Notes: generated by a model from the sequence alone, not told the origin. DNA of 64,000 nucleotides from Agromyces sp. NDB4Y10 (GCF_001620055.1 NZ_LQGY01000034.1:1-64000); one strand, 5' to 3'. Positions 24,778 through 36,909 are shown, numbered from the stretch's first letter. Translations and numbers: made by a program.

Positions 24778-26067
24778 TCACGCGAGGGACTGGACGGTGG
24801 TCGCGATCGCGTGGATCGTGAGGCCCGCGAGCGCCCCCACGACGGTGCCGTTGATGCGGATGACCTGCAGGTCGCGCCCCACCTGCAGTTCGAGCTTCTC
24901 GGTCGTCTCCGTGGGGTCCCACCGCTCGACGGTCTCGGTGATGAGCCCCGCGATCTCGTGACGGCTGCGGCCGACGACGTAGGTCGCGGCATCCGTCACC
25001 CACGCGTCGACCTTCGCCGCGAGCGCCGCATCGGTCGCGAGTCGCGTGCCCAGCTCGGCGAGCGCCCGGCGAGCCCGGCGCCGCAGGTCGCTGTCGGGGT
25101 CGTCGAGCGCGGCGGTCACCGTCTCCTTGATCGACGACCACGCCTCGCCGGCGAACTCGCGCAGCCGCGGGCTGTCGGCGAGGTCGTGCTTCAGCTGCTC
25201 GACGCGCGCGATCACGGCCGGGTCGTGCTGCAGGTCGTGCGCGAGTTCGGCGAGCCACTCGTCGATGGCGAGGCGCAGCGGATGTCGCGGGTCCTCCCGC
25301 ACCCCGGCCACGAACCCGACGATCTCGCGGTGGGCCCGGTCGTCTACGACGCGGCCGACGAAGCCCGGCATCCAGCGGGGGAGCCGCTCGGACACCATGC
25401 TCCCGAACGCCTCCGGGTGCTCGGCGAGCCAGGCCTCGGCGCGCTCGAACACCGCGTCCACCGCGGCGCGCTGCTGGTCGGCCTCGACGAGTCGCGCGCC
25501 GACCCGGCCGATCGCGGGTCCCCACTCGGGTTCGAGCAGGTGCCGTCGGGCGAGCTGCTCGAGCACCTCGGCGACGTCGTCGTCGGAGAGCAGGGTGAGC
25601 ACGCCGCGCCCGGCGACGGATGCCTCGGTGACGACCCGTTCCGCGTTGGCGGGCTCGCGCAGCCACTCGCCCGCGCGCCGGGCGAGCCCCATGCGCTGCA
25701 GCTTGTCGCGCACGACGTCGTCGCGCAGGAACTCGTCCTGCACGAACGCGCCGAGCGCCGCGCCGATCTCGTCCTTGCGGTTGGGGATGATCGCGGTGTG
25801 CGGAATCCGCAGGCCCATCGGGTGGCGGAAGATCGCGGTGACCGCGAACCAGTCGGCGAGCGCGCCCACCATCGCGCCCTCCGCGGCGGCGCGCACGTAG
25901 CCCAGCCAGGGCACGGAGTCCTGCAGGGCGAACGCGAACGCGAACACCACCGCGGCCACGAGCAGCAGGCTCGTCGCGAGCCGCTTCATGCGCACGAGGG
26001 CGTCGAGCCGCTCGGCGTCGGTCGGCAGCGTGCGACGCCGCGTGGCGGCATCCGTCGTCTCGGTCAT
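24778..26067 (-). CDS. DUF445 family membrane protein
   Basis: 429 aa. N-terminal hydrophobic segment (about residues 30-60, [19 protein letters not shown]), then [43 protein letters not shown], the DUF445 signature. A long helical region follows, and a C-terminal membrane segment near residue 410. Function of the family is unknown. Flanked on both sides by copies of the three-box element. Confidence 0.88.
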   Translation of the reverse strand: MTETTDAATRRRTLPTDAERLDALVRMKRLATSLLLVAAVVFAFAFALQDSVPWLGYVRAAAEGAMVGALADWFAVTAIFRHPMGLRIPHTAIIPNRKDEIGAALGAFVQDEFLRDDVVRDKLQRMGLARRAGEWLREPANAERVVTEASVAGRGVLTLLSDDDVAEVLEQLARRHLLEPEWGPAIGRVGARLVEADQQRAAVDAVFERAEAWLAEHPEAFGSMVSERLPRWMPGFVGRVVDDRAHREIVGFVAGVREDPRHPLRLAIDEWLAELAHDLQHDPAVIARVEQLKHDLADSPRLREFAGEAWSSIKETVTAALDDPDSDLRRRARRALAELGTRLATDAALAAKVDAWVTDAATYVVGRSRHEIAGLITETVERWDPTETTEKLELQVGRDLQVIRINGTVVGALAGLTIHAIATTVQSLA

Positions 26068-26081
26068 CGCTGCACCATCCC

Positions 26082-26167
26082 TTTCTCAGGAGTGTTCGCC
26101 GCATCTGCCGCTTTCTCAGGAGAACACGCCGCACCCTGCCCCGACCCGCCGAAGAACTCCTGAGAAA
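26082..26167 (+). repeat. Three-box intergenic element, copy C
   Basis: Boxes TTTCTCAGGA (26082-26091), TTTCTCAGGA (26112-26121, followed by GAACACGCCG) and the inverted TCCTGAGAAA (26158-26167). Spacing 30 then 46 nt. Occupies the divergent region between the DUF445 gene and pheA. Confidence 0.8.
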
Positions 26168-26178
26168 AGCGTGCGCCG

Positions 26179-26184
26179 TAGGCT
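26179..26184 (+). promoter_or_regulatory. -10 hexamer, leaderless start of pheA
   Basis: TAGGCT, 6 nt (GGGCGC), then ATG at 26191. The -35 region coincides with the inverted box of three-box element C. Confidence 0.65.
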
Positions 26185-26190
26185 GGGCGC

Positions 26191-27150
26191 ATGACGGATG
26201 CCGCGACGCCACGACCCGACGAGACGTACTCGTACCTGGGCCCGGCCGGCACCTTCACCGAGGCCGCGCTCAAGCAGGTGCCCGAGGCCGCCGGCAAGCA
26301 CTGGCGCAGCGTCAACAACGTCGGGGAGGCGCTCGCCGACGTGCTCGCCGGGCGCTCCACCGCCGCGATGATCGCGATCGAGAACTCCGTCGACGGCGGC
26401 GTGACCGCCACCCAGGACGCGCTCGCGACCGTCCCGGGCCTGCGCATCGTCGGCGAGTACCTCGTGCCGGTCAACTTCGTGCTCGTCGCGCGCCCCGGCA
26501 CGCGGCTCGACGAGGTCCGCGTCGTCAACGCGCACCCGGTCGCGTACGCGCAGTCGCGGGGCTGGCTCGAGCGCCACCTGCCCGAGCACGGCCACATCCC
26601 GGCGACGAGCAACGTGCAGGCCGCGGCATCCCTCTTCGAGAACGGCCTGGCGGATGCCGCGGTCGCCCCGCCCGGCATCGTCGACCACCTCGACGTCGAC
26701 GTGCTCGCCGAGTCGATCGGCGACAACCCGAACGCGATGACGCGGTTCGTGCTCGTGAGCCGGTCGCGCCGGATCGCCCCGCGCACGGGCGCCGACAAGA
26801 CGAGCCTCATCGTCGAGCTGCCCGATGACGAGCCCGGATCGCTGCTGGCCATGCTCGAGCAGTTCTCGACGCGGGGCGTGAACCTGTCATTGCTGCAGTC
26901 CCGCCCGATCGGCGACGAGATGGGCCGGTACCGGTTCGTCGTCGACCTCGAGGGCCACGTGGAGGACGAGCGGGTCGCCGACGCGCTGCTCGGCCTCCGC
27001 CGCTTCAGCCCGAAGGTCATCTTCCTCGGCTCGTACGCCCGCGCCGACCGGCGCGAGGCGCAGTACCACTCCAAGTACGAGGACGACATCTTCATCGAGG
27101 CGCGCGACTGGCTGCGCGGCATCCTGAGCGGCGAGCCCGAGGAGGACTGA
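26191..27150 (+). CDS. pheA: Prephenate dehydratase
   Basis: 319 aa, monofunctional actinobacterial type. [18 protein letters not shown] at the N-terminus; catalytic-domain motifs [18 protein letters not shown] and [15 protein letters not shown]-terminal ACT domain ([21 protein letters not shown], then [12 protein letters not shown]) binds phenylalanine for feedback inhibition. Converts prephenate to phenylpyruvate. Neighbourhood with serS resembles the pheA-serS region of mycobacteria (Rv3838c-Rv3834c). Confidence 0.95.
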   Translation: MTDAATPRPDETYSYLGPAGTFTEAALKQVPEAAGKHWRSVNNVGEALADVLAGRSTAAMIAIENSVDGGVTATQDALATVPGLRIVGEYLVPVNFVLVARPGTRLDEVRVVNAHPVAYAQSRGWLERHLPEHGHIPATSNVQAAASLFENGLADAAVAPPGIVDHLDVDVLAESIGDNPNAMTRFVLVSRSRRIAPRTGADKTSLIVELPDDEPGSLLAMLEQFSTRGVNLSLLQSRPIGDEMGRYRFVVDLEGHVEDERVADALLGLRRFSPKVIFLGSYARADRREAQYHSKYEDDIFIEARDWLRGILSGEPEED

Positions 27151-27187
27151 CGCGTGCGGTCCCGCGGTCGCGCCGGCTGACCGGGGT

Positions 27188-28429
27188 CTACCGCTCGGCG
27201 TCGTCCCGCTCGGACGCCGCCACGTCGGCGGCGGCGATCTCCGCGGTCGAGATCTCGCCGGACACGGGCTGGGTCGCGACCGCCTCCTCGGCGGCGGCCT
27301 CGGCCGCCTCGAGCTCCGCCTCGTCGAGTTCGCTGTCGAGTTCCTCGTCGGCCGGCGGTTCACCCGCGGCCGCCTTCTCGGTCGCGCGTTCCGTGGCCTC
27401 CTCGGACGCCCGCTCGGCGGTCTGCTCGGCGACGCGGACGACGAGCGCCTTCGGGTCGATCGCGAAGCGGGCGGCGGTGATCTGCCCCATCTCCTCGCCG
27501 TCGATCTCGAACTCCTGCGCCTCGCCGTCGATCACGATGTCGACCGTGCGACCGCTGGCGTACACCACCTCGCGGCGCTTGTTGCCGCCGGTCAGGTCGA
27601 TGAGCTGACGGCCGAGCGCGGTCTTTCGCAGCACCCGGTTCTCCCACGCGACCTTCCGCCACACCATGAGCCAGCCCCACACGTTCCGCGGCTGCAGGCG
27701 GACGACGTCGAGCCGGCCGTCGTCGATGGCCGCCTCGGGGATGAGCTCGATGTTGCCGGGGAGGTACCCCAGGTTGGCGATGAGCACGCTGGCCACGCGC
27801 GACCGGTGCGTGCGGCCGTCGTCCATGCGGTGGGCCACGCGGAAGGGCGCCGAGTTCGGGATGGCGCGGATGCCCGCGTCGACGTAGGCGAGCCAGCCGA
27901 CGCGCTTCTTCAGGTCGGGGTCGGTGTTGGCGATCATGGCGGCGTCGAACCCGATGCCGCTCATGACGAGCGAGACCTCGGTGTGCGTGGTGCCGTCGGG
28001 GCGCCGCACGCGCGCGCGGAGGACGTCGACGGCGCGGTCGACGCCCGTGAACGCGAGCGCGGTCGCGGCGGGGATGTCGTTCACCGGGATGTCGAGGTTG
28101 CGGGCGAAGAGGTTGCCGGTCCCGAGCGGGATCAGTCCGACCGGGATGCCCGAGTCCTCGAGGCCCTCGACCGCCGCGCGGACCGTGCCGTCGCCGCCGG
28201 CGGCGATGACGAGGTCGACGCCCTCCTCGACGGCCTTCCGCGCCTGCCCGGTGCCCGGGTCCTCCGGTGTCGTCTCGAGCCACAGGGTGGGGCCGAAGCC
28301 GTGCTCCCGCTCGACCTCCGTCACCACGGTGCGGAGTTCCTCCACACCCTCCTTGATCGGGTTGAAGATCACCGCGGCGCGCTTGCTGCCGCCCGCGGCA
28401 TCCGTCACCTGTTCGTCGCCAGCCCTCAT
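27188..28429 (-). CDS. Diacylglycerol kinase / YegS-like lipid kinase
   Basis: 413 aa. [11 protein letters not shown] at residues 18-27, nucleotide-binding [17 protein letters not shown] at 74-90 and [12 protein letters not shown] at 101-112 define the DAGK catalytic domain; IEFEIDGE-like [16 protein letters not shown] closes it. The last 75 residues are acidic Ala/Glu-rich and probably disordered. Phosphorylates a lipid alcohol (diacylglycerol or a sphingosine-like lipid) at the membrane. Start fixed by TAGATT-N6-ATG. Confidence 0.88.
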   Translation of the reverse strand: MRAGDEQVTDAAGGSKRAAVIFNPIKEGVEELRTVVTEVEREHGFGPTLWLETTPEDPGTGQARKAVEEGVDLVIAAGGDGTVRAAVEGLEDSGIPVGLIPLGTGNLFARNLDIPVNDIPAATALAFTGVDRAVDVLRARVRRPDGTTHTEVSLVMSGIGFDAAMIANTDPDLKKRVGWLAYVDAGIRAIPNSAPFRVAHRMDDGRTHRSRVASVLIANLGYLPGNIELIPEAAIDDGRLDVVRLQPRNVWGWLMVWRKVAWENRVLRKTALGRQLIDLTGGNKRREVVYASGRTVDIVIDGEAQEFEIDGEEMGQITAARFAIDPKALVVRVAEQTAERASEEATERATEKAAAGEPPADEELDSELDEAELEAAEAAAEEAVATQPVSGEISTAEIAAADVAASERDDAER

Positions 28430-28435
28430 GGGTTG

Positions 28436-28441
28436 AATCTA
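28436..28441 (-). promoter_or_regulatory. -10 hexamer, leaderless start of lipid kinase
   Basis: TAGATT on the minus strand, 6 nt, then ATG at 28429. Confidence 0.6.
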
Positions 28442-28524
28442 GGGCATGGTCGCCGCGAGCGAGCCGTGCGGCCGTCTTCGCGCCGGGGGCTTGACCGCGC
28501 GGGGGTGCCGCCGGATGCCGCGAC

Positions 28525-28530
28525 TACACT
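28525..28530 (+). promoter_or_regulatory. -10 hexamer, leaderless start of serS
   Basis: TACACT, 7 nt, then GTG at 28538. Confidence 0.6.
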
Positions 28531-28537
28531 TGCACGG

Positions 28538-29806
28538 GTGATCGACCCGCTGCTGCTCCGCGAGAACCCAGACCTGGTCAAGCGCTCGCAGGAGGCGCGC
28601 GGCGAGTCTGCCGCCCTCGTCGACGAGGCGGTGGCCGCGGATGCCGCGCGCCGCGCCGCCATCGCGTCGTTCGAGACCCTCCGCGCCGAGCAGAACGCGT
28701 TCGGCAAGCAGGTCGCGAAGGCGCCGAAGGAGGAGAAGGCCGCCCTGGTCGCGCAGGCGCAGGAGCTCGCGGCGAAGGTCAAGCAGGCCAACGCCGACGC
28801 GAGCGCCGCCGAGGAGGCCTTCGGCGCGGCCGTCCAGCGCATCGGCAACGTCGTCATCGAGGGCGTGCCGGCCGGCGGCGAAGAGGACTTCGACATCCTG
28901 CGCGAGGTGGGCGAGATCCCCGCGTTCGGCTTCGAGCCGCGCGACCACCTCGAGATCGGCGAGCTGCTCGACGGCATCGACATGGCCCGCGGCGCCAAGG
29001 TGTCGGGTGCGCGCTTCCACTTCCTCAAGGGCGTGGGTGCCCGCCTGCAGCTCGGGCTCATGAACATGGGACTCGACAAGGCGATCGCGAACGGCTTCAC
29101 GCCGCTCATCACGCCCACGCTCGTCCGGCCCGAGATCATGCAGGGCACCGGCTTCCTCGGCGCGCACGCCGAGGAGGTCTACCACCTGCCGGCCGACGAC
29201 CTCTACCTCACGGGCACGAGCGAGGTCGCGCTCGCCGGGTACCACGCCGACGAGATCCTCGACCTGTCGAACGGCCCCATCCGCTACGCCGGCTGGTCGA
29301 CCTGCTACCGCCGCGAGGCGGGCAGCCACGGCAAGGACACGCGCGGCATCATCCGCGTGCACCAGTTCGACAAGCTCGAGATGTTCTCGTACGTCGACCC
29401 GGCCGACGCCGAGGTCGAGCACGAGCGGCTCCTCGGATGGCAGGAGGAGATGCTGCAGGCGCTCGGCCTGGCGTACCGCGTGATCGACGTCGCCGCGGGC
29501 GACCTCGGCTCGAGCGCGGCGCGCAAGTTCGACGTCGAGGCGTGGGTGCCGACGCAGCAGGCGTACCGCGAGCTCACCTCCACGTCGAACTGCACGACGT
29601 TCCAGGCCCGGCGCCTCGACATCCGCCACCGCACCCAGAGCGGGAAGACGGCGCCGGTCGCGACCCTCAACGGCACGCTCGCCACGACCCGGTGGATCGT
29701 CGCGATCCTCGAGACGCACCAGCAGGAGGACGGCTCGGTCGTCGTGCCCGAGGCCCTCCGCAGCTACCTCGGCGGCCTCGAGGTGCTCCGCCCCGTGGAG
29801 CGATGA
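28538..29806 (+). CDS. serS: Seryl-tRNA synthetase
   Basis: 422 aa. GTG start gives the canonical [23 protein letters not shown]-terminal helical hairpin (about residues 30-100) for the long variable arm of tRNA-Ser; class II motif 2 around [27 protein letters not shown]; motif 3 [16 protein letters not shown]. Charges tRNA-Ser. Both tRNA-Ser genes of this window lie within 5.4 kb downstream. The HAD gene overlaps its stop by 4 nt. Confidence 0.97.
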   Translation: MIDPLLLRENPDLVKRSQEARGESAALVDEAVAADAARRAAIASFETLRAEQNAFGKQVAKAPKEEKAALVAQAQELAAKVKQANADASAAEEAFGAAVQRIGNVVIEGVPAGGEEDFDILREVGEIPAFGFEPRDHLEIGELLDGIDMARGAKVSGARFHFLKGVGARLQLGLMNMGLDKAIANGFTPLITPTLVRPEIMQGTGFLGAHAEEVYHLPADDLYLTGTSEVALAGYHADEILDLSNGPIRYAGWSTCYRREAGSHGKDTRGIIRVHQFDKLEMFSYVDPADAEVEHERLLGWQEEMLQALGLAYRVIDVAAGDLGSSAARKFDVEAWVPTQQAYRELTSTSNCTTFQARRLDIRHRTQSGKTAPVATLNGTLATTRWIVAILETHQQEDGSVVVPEALRSYLGGLEVLRPVER

Positions 29807-30660
29807 GCGAGCGGATGCCGCGCAGCGCGGCTCGACGGGACGCCCCCGCCCCCGCGACCGAGGCCGACCGCTGGTTCGTGGCGCTCGACGTCGACGGCAC
29901 GATCATGCATGAGGACGAGTCGATCGACGCGCGCGTGGCCGACGCCGTGGCATCCGCCGTCGCCCGCGGCCACCGCGTCACCCTCGCGACCGGCCGATCG
30001 TGGTCGACCACGAGGCCCGTGCTCGAGCACCTCGAGCTCGACCCCGAGTACGTGGTGTGCGCGAACGGCGCCATGACCATGCGGCGCGACCCCTCGTCGC
30101 CAGACGGCTGGGTGCAGGCGCACGTCGAGACGTTCGACGCCACGCCGGTGCTGCGGCAGATCCGCGAGGTCCTGCCGAGCGGCCGCTTCCTCGTCGAGCT
30201 GGCCGACGGCTACCGGCTCTTCACCGAGGGCATGACCGACTGGAACCTCGAGCGTGCCCGCAAGGTCGAGTTCGACGAACTGCTCGGGCAGCCCGCCATC
30301 CGCGTCGTCGCGACGTCGATCGACCACGAGCTCGACGAGTTCTTCGCGATCGTCGACGAGATGGGCCTCAACCACGTCAGCTACGCCGTCGGCTGGACGG
30401 CCTGGCTCGACATCGCCCCCGACGGCGTGAACAAGGCGACGGCGCTCGAACGCGTGCGCGGCTGGCTCGACGTGCCCCTGCGCCGGGTCATCGCGGTCGG
30501 CGACGGACGCAACGACATCGAGATGTTCCACTGGGCGAAGGCGGCGGGTCGCGCCGTCGCCATGGGGCAGGCGCCCGGCGAGGTGCTGGCGGCCGCGAGC
30601 GAGGCGACCGGCACGATCGACGACGCGGGACTCGCGGCGGTTCTCGACTCCCTGCCCTGA
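29803..30660 (+). CDS. HAD-superfamily (Cof-type) hydrolase
   Basis: 285 aa. Motif [11 protein letters not shown] with nucleophile Asp29 and Asp31; motif II around LATGRS; motif [15 protein letters not shown] and [13 protein letters not shown]. The large C2 cap between residues 90 and 205 makes it a Cof/sugar-phosphatase type. ATGA overlap with serS implies co-translation, but a functional link with seryl-tRNA synthetase is not established. Substrate unknown. Confidence 0.9.
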   Translation: MSERMPRSAARRDAPAPATEADRWFVALDVDGTIMHEDESIDARVADAVASAVARGHRVTLATGRSWSTTRPVLEHLELDPEYVVCANGAMTMRRDPSSPDGWVQAHVETFDATPVLRQIREVLPSGRFLVELADGYRLFTEGMTDWNLERARKVEFDELLGQPAIRVVATSIDHELDEFFAIVDEMGLNHVSYAVGWTAWLDIAPDGVNKATALERVRGWLDVPLRRVIAVGDGRNDIEMFHWAKAAGRAVAMGQAPGEVLAAASEATGTIDDAGLAAVLDSLP

Positions 30661-30683
30661 CGGCCGTGCCGCCCCGCCGCGAG

Positions 30684-30689
30684 TAGGAT
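30684..30689 (+). promoter_or_regulatory. -10 hexamer before LCP gene 1
   Basis: TAGGAT, 5 nt, then GTG at 30695. A second possible start, ATG 30710, has GGGGGA upstream. Confidence 0.45.
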
Positions 30690-30694
30690 CGACG

Positions 30695-32179
30695 GTGGGG
30701 GACACGCGAATGGGCGATGAGGATCCGGGTCCGCGTGATGCGGAGCGCGACGGGGCGGCGCCGGCGACGGACGGCGACGCGGGCACGGATGCGCCCGAGA
30801 CCGATGCGCCCACGAGCGATGCGCCGATCGACGCTGCGCCCGCGGCCGATGCGCCCGCCGGTGATGGGCTGATCGACACGCCCGTGCCGCCCGCGCCCTC
30901 ACGGACGCACACGGGCACCCCGGTGCTCGGCGAGGCCGACGTGCCGCCGGCCCGTCACGGGCGTCTCACCCGTCGTTCGACGGTGCGCACGGTCGCGAAG
31001 GTGGTCGGCGCCGCGGTCGCCGTGGTCGCCGTGAGCGCGACGGCGGTGGGCGCGTACGCCGTCGGCAACCTGGTGCGCGGCGTGCAGCCCGGCGTCGTGT
31101 TCGAGAGCGAGGAGATCCTCGCCGACGTGCCTGACATCGGCGCGATGGAGGGCGGCCTCAACTTCCTCCTCGTCGGCAGCGACAAGCGACCCGCCGACGG
31201 GTCGTTCGGCGACCCCGAGATCGACTCGGCCGAGCTCAACGACGTCACGATGCTGCTGCACATCTCCCAGGACCACTCCCACGTCGAGGTGGTGAGCTTC
31301 CCGCGCGACATGCTGGTCGACGTGCCCGAGTGCACCGACCCGGCCGACGCCTCGAGCACGCTTCCGCCGGGCTACGACGTGAAGCTCAACCAGGTGCTCT
31401 CCTGGGGCGGCCTGCCCTGCGTGGCGAAGACCATCGAGCAGCTCACCGGCATCACCATCCCCGTCGGCGGCATCGTGCAGTTCAAGGGCGTGGCGGCGCT
31501 GTCGGAGGCGGTCGGCGGCGTCGAGGTGTGCCTCGTCGACCCGATCGACGACCCGCGCTCCGGGCTGAAGCTCGACGCCGGGCGCCACAAGATCTCCGGC
31601 TACGACGCGCTCGCCTTCCTCCGCACCCGCCACGGCGTCGGCGACGGCAGCGACCTCGGCCGCATCTCGGTGCAGCAGACCTTCCTGGCGTCGCTGGCGC
31701 GGACCCTGCAGTCGAGCGGCACGCTTCGGGATCCGGTCAAGCTCTACGGCATCGCGCAGGCCGTCCTGCAGAACATGACGCTGTCGACGTCCCTGCAGGA
31801 TCCGGGCCGGCTCATCTCGGTCGCGCGCACGCTCGCCGACGTCGACCTCGAGAAGATCGCCTTCATCCAGTACCCGACCGCCTACACGTGGGACTTCTCG
31901 GCCGTCGAGCCGACGTCGTCTGCCGACATCGTGAACCGGGCGCTGCAGCAGGACGAACCCGTGGTGTTCGACCCGAACGCCACGAGCGAGGCGTCGTACG
32001 GCACGGCCGACCCGAACGCGCCGCCGACGGATGCCGCGAACCAGCCGCCCGCATCGGACCCCGCCGACACGCCCGTGCCCACGGTTCCCGCGACCGTGCC
32101 CGCCGCGGAGCAGCTGCCGCAGGACGTGACCGGCCTCACCGCGGCCGAGGAGCGCTGCGCCACGGCGAATCCCGGCTGA
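30695..32179 (+). CDS. LytR-CpsA-Psr (LCP) family envelope protein 1
   Basis: 494 aa. About 90 residues of disordered, Asp/Ala/Pro-rich cytoplasmic N-terminus with a near-repeat TDAP/ADAP, one membrane segment (about residues 103-128), then an LCP domain with NFLLVGSDKR, HVEVVSFPRDMLVDVP, and the late YDALAFLRTRHGVGDGSDLGRISVQQTFLASL. LCP enzymes transfer undecaprenyl-linked glycopolymers to peptidoglycan, using Arg/Asp residues of the PRD motif. Ser/Pro/Thr-rich tail. A second LCP follows one tRNA away. Confidence 0.92.
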   Translation: MGDTRMGDEDPGPRDAERDGAAPATDGDAGTDAPETDAPTSDAPIDAAPAADAPAGDGLIDTPVPPAPSRTHTGTPVLGEADVPPARHGRLTRRSTVRTVAKVVGAAVAVVAVSATAVGAYAVGNLVRGVQPGVVFESEEILADVPDIGAMEGGLNFLLVGSDKRPADGSFGDPEIDSAELNDVTMLLHISQDHSHVEVVSFPRDMLVDVPECTDPADASSTLPPGYDVKLNQVLSWGGLPCVAKTIEQLTGITIPVGGIVQFKGVAALSEAVGGVEVCLVDPIDDPRSGLKLDAGRHKISGYDALAFLRTRHGVGDGSDLGRISVQQTFLASLARTLQSSGTLRDPVKLYGIAQAVLQNMTLSTSLQDPGRLISVARTLADVDLEKIAFIQYPTAYTWDFSAVEPTSSADIVNRALQQDEPVVFDPNATSEASYGTADPNAPPTDAANQPPASDPADTPVPTVPATVPAAEQLPQDVTGLTAAEERCATANPG

Positions 32180-32262
32180 TCCGACCGGATCGGCGCGGCG
32201 CGCCATCCGTTTCAGCGCTCCCACAGGCACGCCGTGGCAGGCTTTCGGAAGTGCGCGTCGGC

Positions 32263-32268
32263 TAGAAT
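32263..32268 (+). promoter_or_regulatory. -10 element of tRNA-Ser(TGA) promoter
   Basis: TAGAAT, about 50 nt before the mature tRNA. The -35 is weak (GGCTTT, 17 nt upstream). Confidence 0.55.
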
Positions 32269-32319
32269 CGGGGCCTGTCCGCCACTCGGCACCGCCCAGC
32301 CGGCGCCGATGCGCGGCGA

Positions 32320-32404
32320 GGAGGGCTGTCCGAGCGGCCGATGGAGCCGGTCTTGAAAACCGGTGGGCAGCAATGCCTCGTGGGTTCGAATCCCACGCCC
32401 TCCG
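32320..32404 (+). tRNA. tRNA-Ser(TGA)
   Basis: 85 nt. Acceptor GGAGGGC pairs with GCCCTCC; anticodon loop CTTGAAA with anticodon TGA at 32354-32356 flanked by CCGGT/ACCGG; long variable arm GGGCAGCAATGCC; T arm GTGGGTTCGAATCCCAC. CCA not encoded. Lies between the two LCP genes. Confidence 0.96.
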
Positions 32405-32459
32405 CACCACAAGACCCTGATCAGCAACGACTTCGACGAGCCGAGAGGAGATCCCCGGA

Positions 32460-33764
32460 GTGAGCCGCCAGCGAACCACTCGTGGCGCCGACGACGCGCC
32501 GGCGATCGCCCGTCACGGCCGTCTTCGCCGTCACGGCGTCTGGGGCACGGTCGCGAAGGCGACCGCCTCGGTGCTCGCCGTCGTCCTCGCGTCGGGCACG
32601 GCCGTCGCCGCGTACGCCGCGTTCGACCTCGCCGCGACCGCCAAGCCGACGATCGAGCTCGGCAACGAGTCGGCGCTCGACGGCATCCCCGACGTCGGCG
32701 CCATCGAGGGCGGCGTGAACCTGCTCGTCATCGGCAGCGACAGCCGCGAGGGCCAGGGCGACGGGTTCGGCGACCCCGACCTCGAGACGAGCGTGCTCAA
32801 CGACGTCAACCTGCTGCTCCACATCTCGCAGGACCACACGCACGCGTCCGTCGTGAGCTTCCCGCGCGACATGCTCGTCGACGTGCCCGCGGGCTGCACC
32901 GACCCCGAGACGGGCGAGGAGCTCTGGGAGCAGTACGGCGTCAAGCTGAACTCGGTGCTCGACTACGGCGGGATGCCGTGCGTGGTGAAGACCGTCGAGA
33001 ACCTGACCGGCGTCACGGTGCCGTTCGCGGGCATCGTGCAGTTCATGGGTGCGGCGGCCATCTCGGAGGCCGTCGGCGGTGTCGAGGTGTGCGTGGCCGA
33101 GCCCATCGAGGACGAGCACACCGACCTCTACCTCACTGCCGGCTCGCACGAGCTGAAGGGCCTGCAGGCGCTGCAGTTCCTCCGCACGCGCTACGGCGTC
33201 GGCGACGGGTCCGACCTCGGCCGCATCTCCAACCAGCAGGTCTTCATGTCGGCGCTCGCCCGTGAGCTGCAGTCGAACGGCACGCTCACCGATCCGACGA
33301 AGATGTACTCGATCGCCAAGGCGGCGCTCGACAACATGCAGCTGTCCAACTCCCTCGCCGACCCGACCAAGATGGTCTCGATCGCCAAGGCGGCGAAGGA
33401 CATCGACCTCGCCAAGATCGCGTTCGTGCAGTACCCGACCGCGTACTCCGAGGACTGGAGCGCGGTGATGCCGACCGACTCGGCGGAGGCGGTCAACCTC
33501 GCGCTCCAGCAGGACGTGCCGATCGTGCTCGACCCGACGGCGCTCGAGGACAACTCGTACGCGTCGGTCGGCGACCCGAACGCGCCCGCGCCCGAGGCTG
33601 CGCCCGAGACGGCGACCGAGACCGGCGACGCGGAGACAGGCGAGACGGGCGAGACCGGCGAGGCCGCGCCCGCGCCCACCGAGCAGGCCCTGCCCTCCGA
33701 CGTCACCGGCCAGACCGCCGCCGAGACGCGTTGCTCGGCCGGTCGCACGCTCGCCGACCAGTAG
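32460..33764 (+). CDS. LytR-CpsA-Psr (LCP) family envelope protein 2
   Basis: 434 aa, close paralogue of the LCP protein upstream: membrane segment about residues 30-58, NLLVIGSDSREGQGDGFGDP, HASVVSFPRDMLVDVPAGCTD, LRTRYGVGDGSDLGRISNQQVFMSALA. The short N-terminus lacks the disordered extension of paralogue 1; the C-terminus carries a TGE/TGD-rich acidic linker and ends like paralogue 1 (LPSDVTGQTAAETRC versus LPQDVTGLTAAEERC). GTG start with GGAG upstream. Confidence 0.92.
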   Translation: MSRQRTTRGADDAPAIARHGRLRRHGVWGTVAKATASVLAVVLASGTAVAAYAAFDLAATAKPTIELGNESALDGIPDVGAIEGGVNLLVIGSDSREGQGDGFGDPDLETSVLNDVNLLLHISQDHTHASVVSFPRDMLVDVPAGCTDPETGEELWEQYGVKLNSVLDYGGMPCVVKTVENLTGVTVPFAGIVQFMGAAAISEAVGGVEVCVAEPIEDEHTDLYLTAGSHELKGLQALQFLRTRYGVGDGSDLGRISNQQVFMSALARELQSNGTLTDPTKMYSIAKAALDNMQLSNSLADPTKMVSIAKAAKDIDLAKIAFVQYPTAYSEDWSAVMPTDSAEAVNLALQQDVPIVLDPTALEDNSYASVGDPNAPAPEAAPETATETGDAETGETGETGEAAPAPTEQALPSDVTGQTAAETRCSAGRTLADQ

Positions 33765-33813
33765 GCCGCCACGCGGCATCCGTGCCCGAATCGCCATCGC
33801 AGCGGATGCCGGT

Positions 33814-33819
33814 TATGAT
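33814..33819 (+). promoter_or_regulatory. -10 element of tRNA-Ser(GCT) promoter
   Basis: TATGAT, 32 nt before the mature tRNA. No convincing -35. Confidence 0.5.
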
Positions 33820-33850
33820 GGCAGTCGCGTGCGCCTCCGGGTTCGCGCAT

Positions 33851-33939
33851 GGAGACGTCGCATAGTCCGGTCGAGTGCACCACCCTGCTAAGGTGGAGTC
33901 CCCGTAAGGGGACCGCGGGTTCAAATCCCGCCGTCTCCG
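33851..33939 (+). tRNA. tRNA-Ser(GCT)
   Basis: 89 nt. Acceptor GGAGACG pairs with CGTCTCC; anticodon loop CTGCTAA with anticodon GCT between CCACC and GGTGG; long variable arm GTCCCCGTAAGGGGAC; T arm GCGGGTTCAAATCCCGC. CCA not encoded. Terminator follows at 33950. Confidence 0.96.
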
Positions 33940-33949
33940 CTCGATGAGA

Positions 33950-33969
33950 GGCCGCCCCGAGGGGCGGCC
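33950..33969 (+). terminator. Terminator of tRNA-Ser(GCT)
   Basis: GGCCGCCCC-GA-GGGGCGGCC followed by TTCGTCGT: 9-bp perfect stem, tiny loop. Confidence 0.75.
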
Positions 33970-34075
33970 TTCGTCGTATCCGCCATGGGTCGGGGCCGTC
34001 AGGCGCAACCCCCCGGGCCCTGTCGGCGCCGCTGAGTAGACTCCATCTGTTTCACGAGAACACGGAGGAATACGC

Positions 34076-34534
34076 ATGCGACGCATCGCCATGCCTGCCG
34101 CACTGGTCTTCGCCGGTGCCCTTGCCCTGTCGGGCTGCGCAGCCGAGGGCGGCGGAGACACCGCCGGCTCGAGCGGCGACACCTGCACCACGGTCGCGAG
34201 CGAGGTGCGCGACGTCTCGAACGGCGTGCAGAACACGCTCGCATCCGCGTCGTCGACCGACGAGATCGAGTCCTACCTGAGCGACGCGCAGTCGCGGGTC
34301 GACGCCGCCGCCGAGGAGGCGGGCGACGACGACGACCTGAAGTCCGCGGTCGAGGACTTCAAGAGCGAGCTCGACGCGGTCGGCGAGTACGCCGGCGGCC
34401 TCACGGAGGCGCCGACCGAGGACGACCCGTCGGTCACCGCGATCGAGCAGGACCCGGAGGAGCTCGCCGAGCGCCAGACCGCCGTCCAGGAGGCGGCCGG
34501 CGAGGTCACGGCCGTCTGCGGCGAGGACCGCTAG
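34076..34534 (+). CDS. Small acidic lipoprotein, unknown function
   Basis: 152 aa. Lipobox LSGCA with Cys near residue 21. The mature part is helical and acidic, with two Cys (DTCTTVASEV and AVCGEDR) that could form a disulphide, and heptad-like segments SYLSDAQSRVDAAAEEAG and DLKSAVEDFKSELDAVGEYA. ATG has CGGAGGAA upstream. No recognised family. Followed by a strong terminator, so monocistronic. Confidence 0.78.
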   Translation: MRRIAMPAALVFAGALALSGCAAEGGGDTAGSSGDTCTTVASEVRDVSNGVQNTLASASSTDEIESYLSDAQSRVDAAAEEAGDDDDLKSAVEDFKSELDAVGEYAGGLTEAPTEDDPSVTAIEQDPEELAERQTAVQEAAGEVTAVCGEDR

Positions 34535-34554
34535 CCGGTCCGCGAACCACGACC

Positions 34555-34598
34555 GGCGCGGGCCGGGTGCGATACCGCATCGACACCCGGCCCGCGCC
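34555..34598 (+). terminator. Terminator after lipoprotein
   Basis: 15-bp perfect stem GGCGCGGGCCGGGTG / CACCCGGCCCGCGCC, 14-nt loop, then TCTCGTCGTCT. Confidence 0.7.
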
Positions 34599-34705
34599 GT
34601 CTCGTCGTCTCGGCGCACCTCCAACCGGACCATCCGGTTCGGGGGCCGTACGACGCACCGGGCGCTGGCGCCTACGATGACCTGAAGCTGACCGTTGGGG
34701 GATGC

Positions 34706-36909
<2,204 letters not shown>

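Noticed and set aside
30740-30890. Short repeats of GATGCGCC in the N-terminus of LCP protein 1 as a possible CRISPR or tandem array
   Set aside because: They are in-frame codons of a low-complexity TDAP/ADAP region of a real protein, with no spacer structure.
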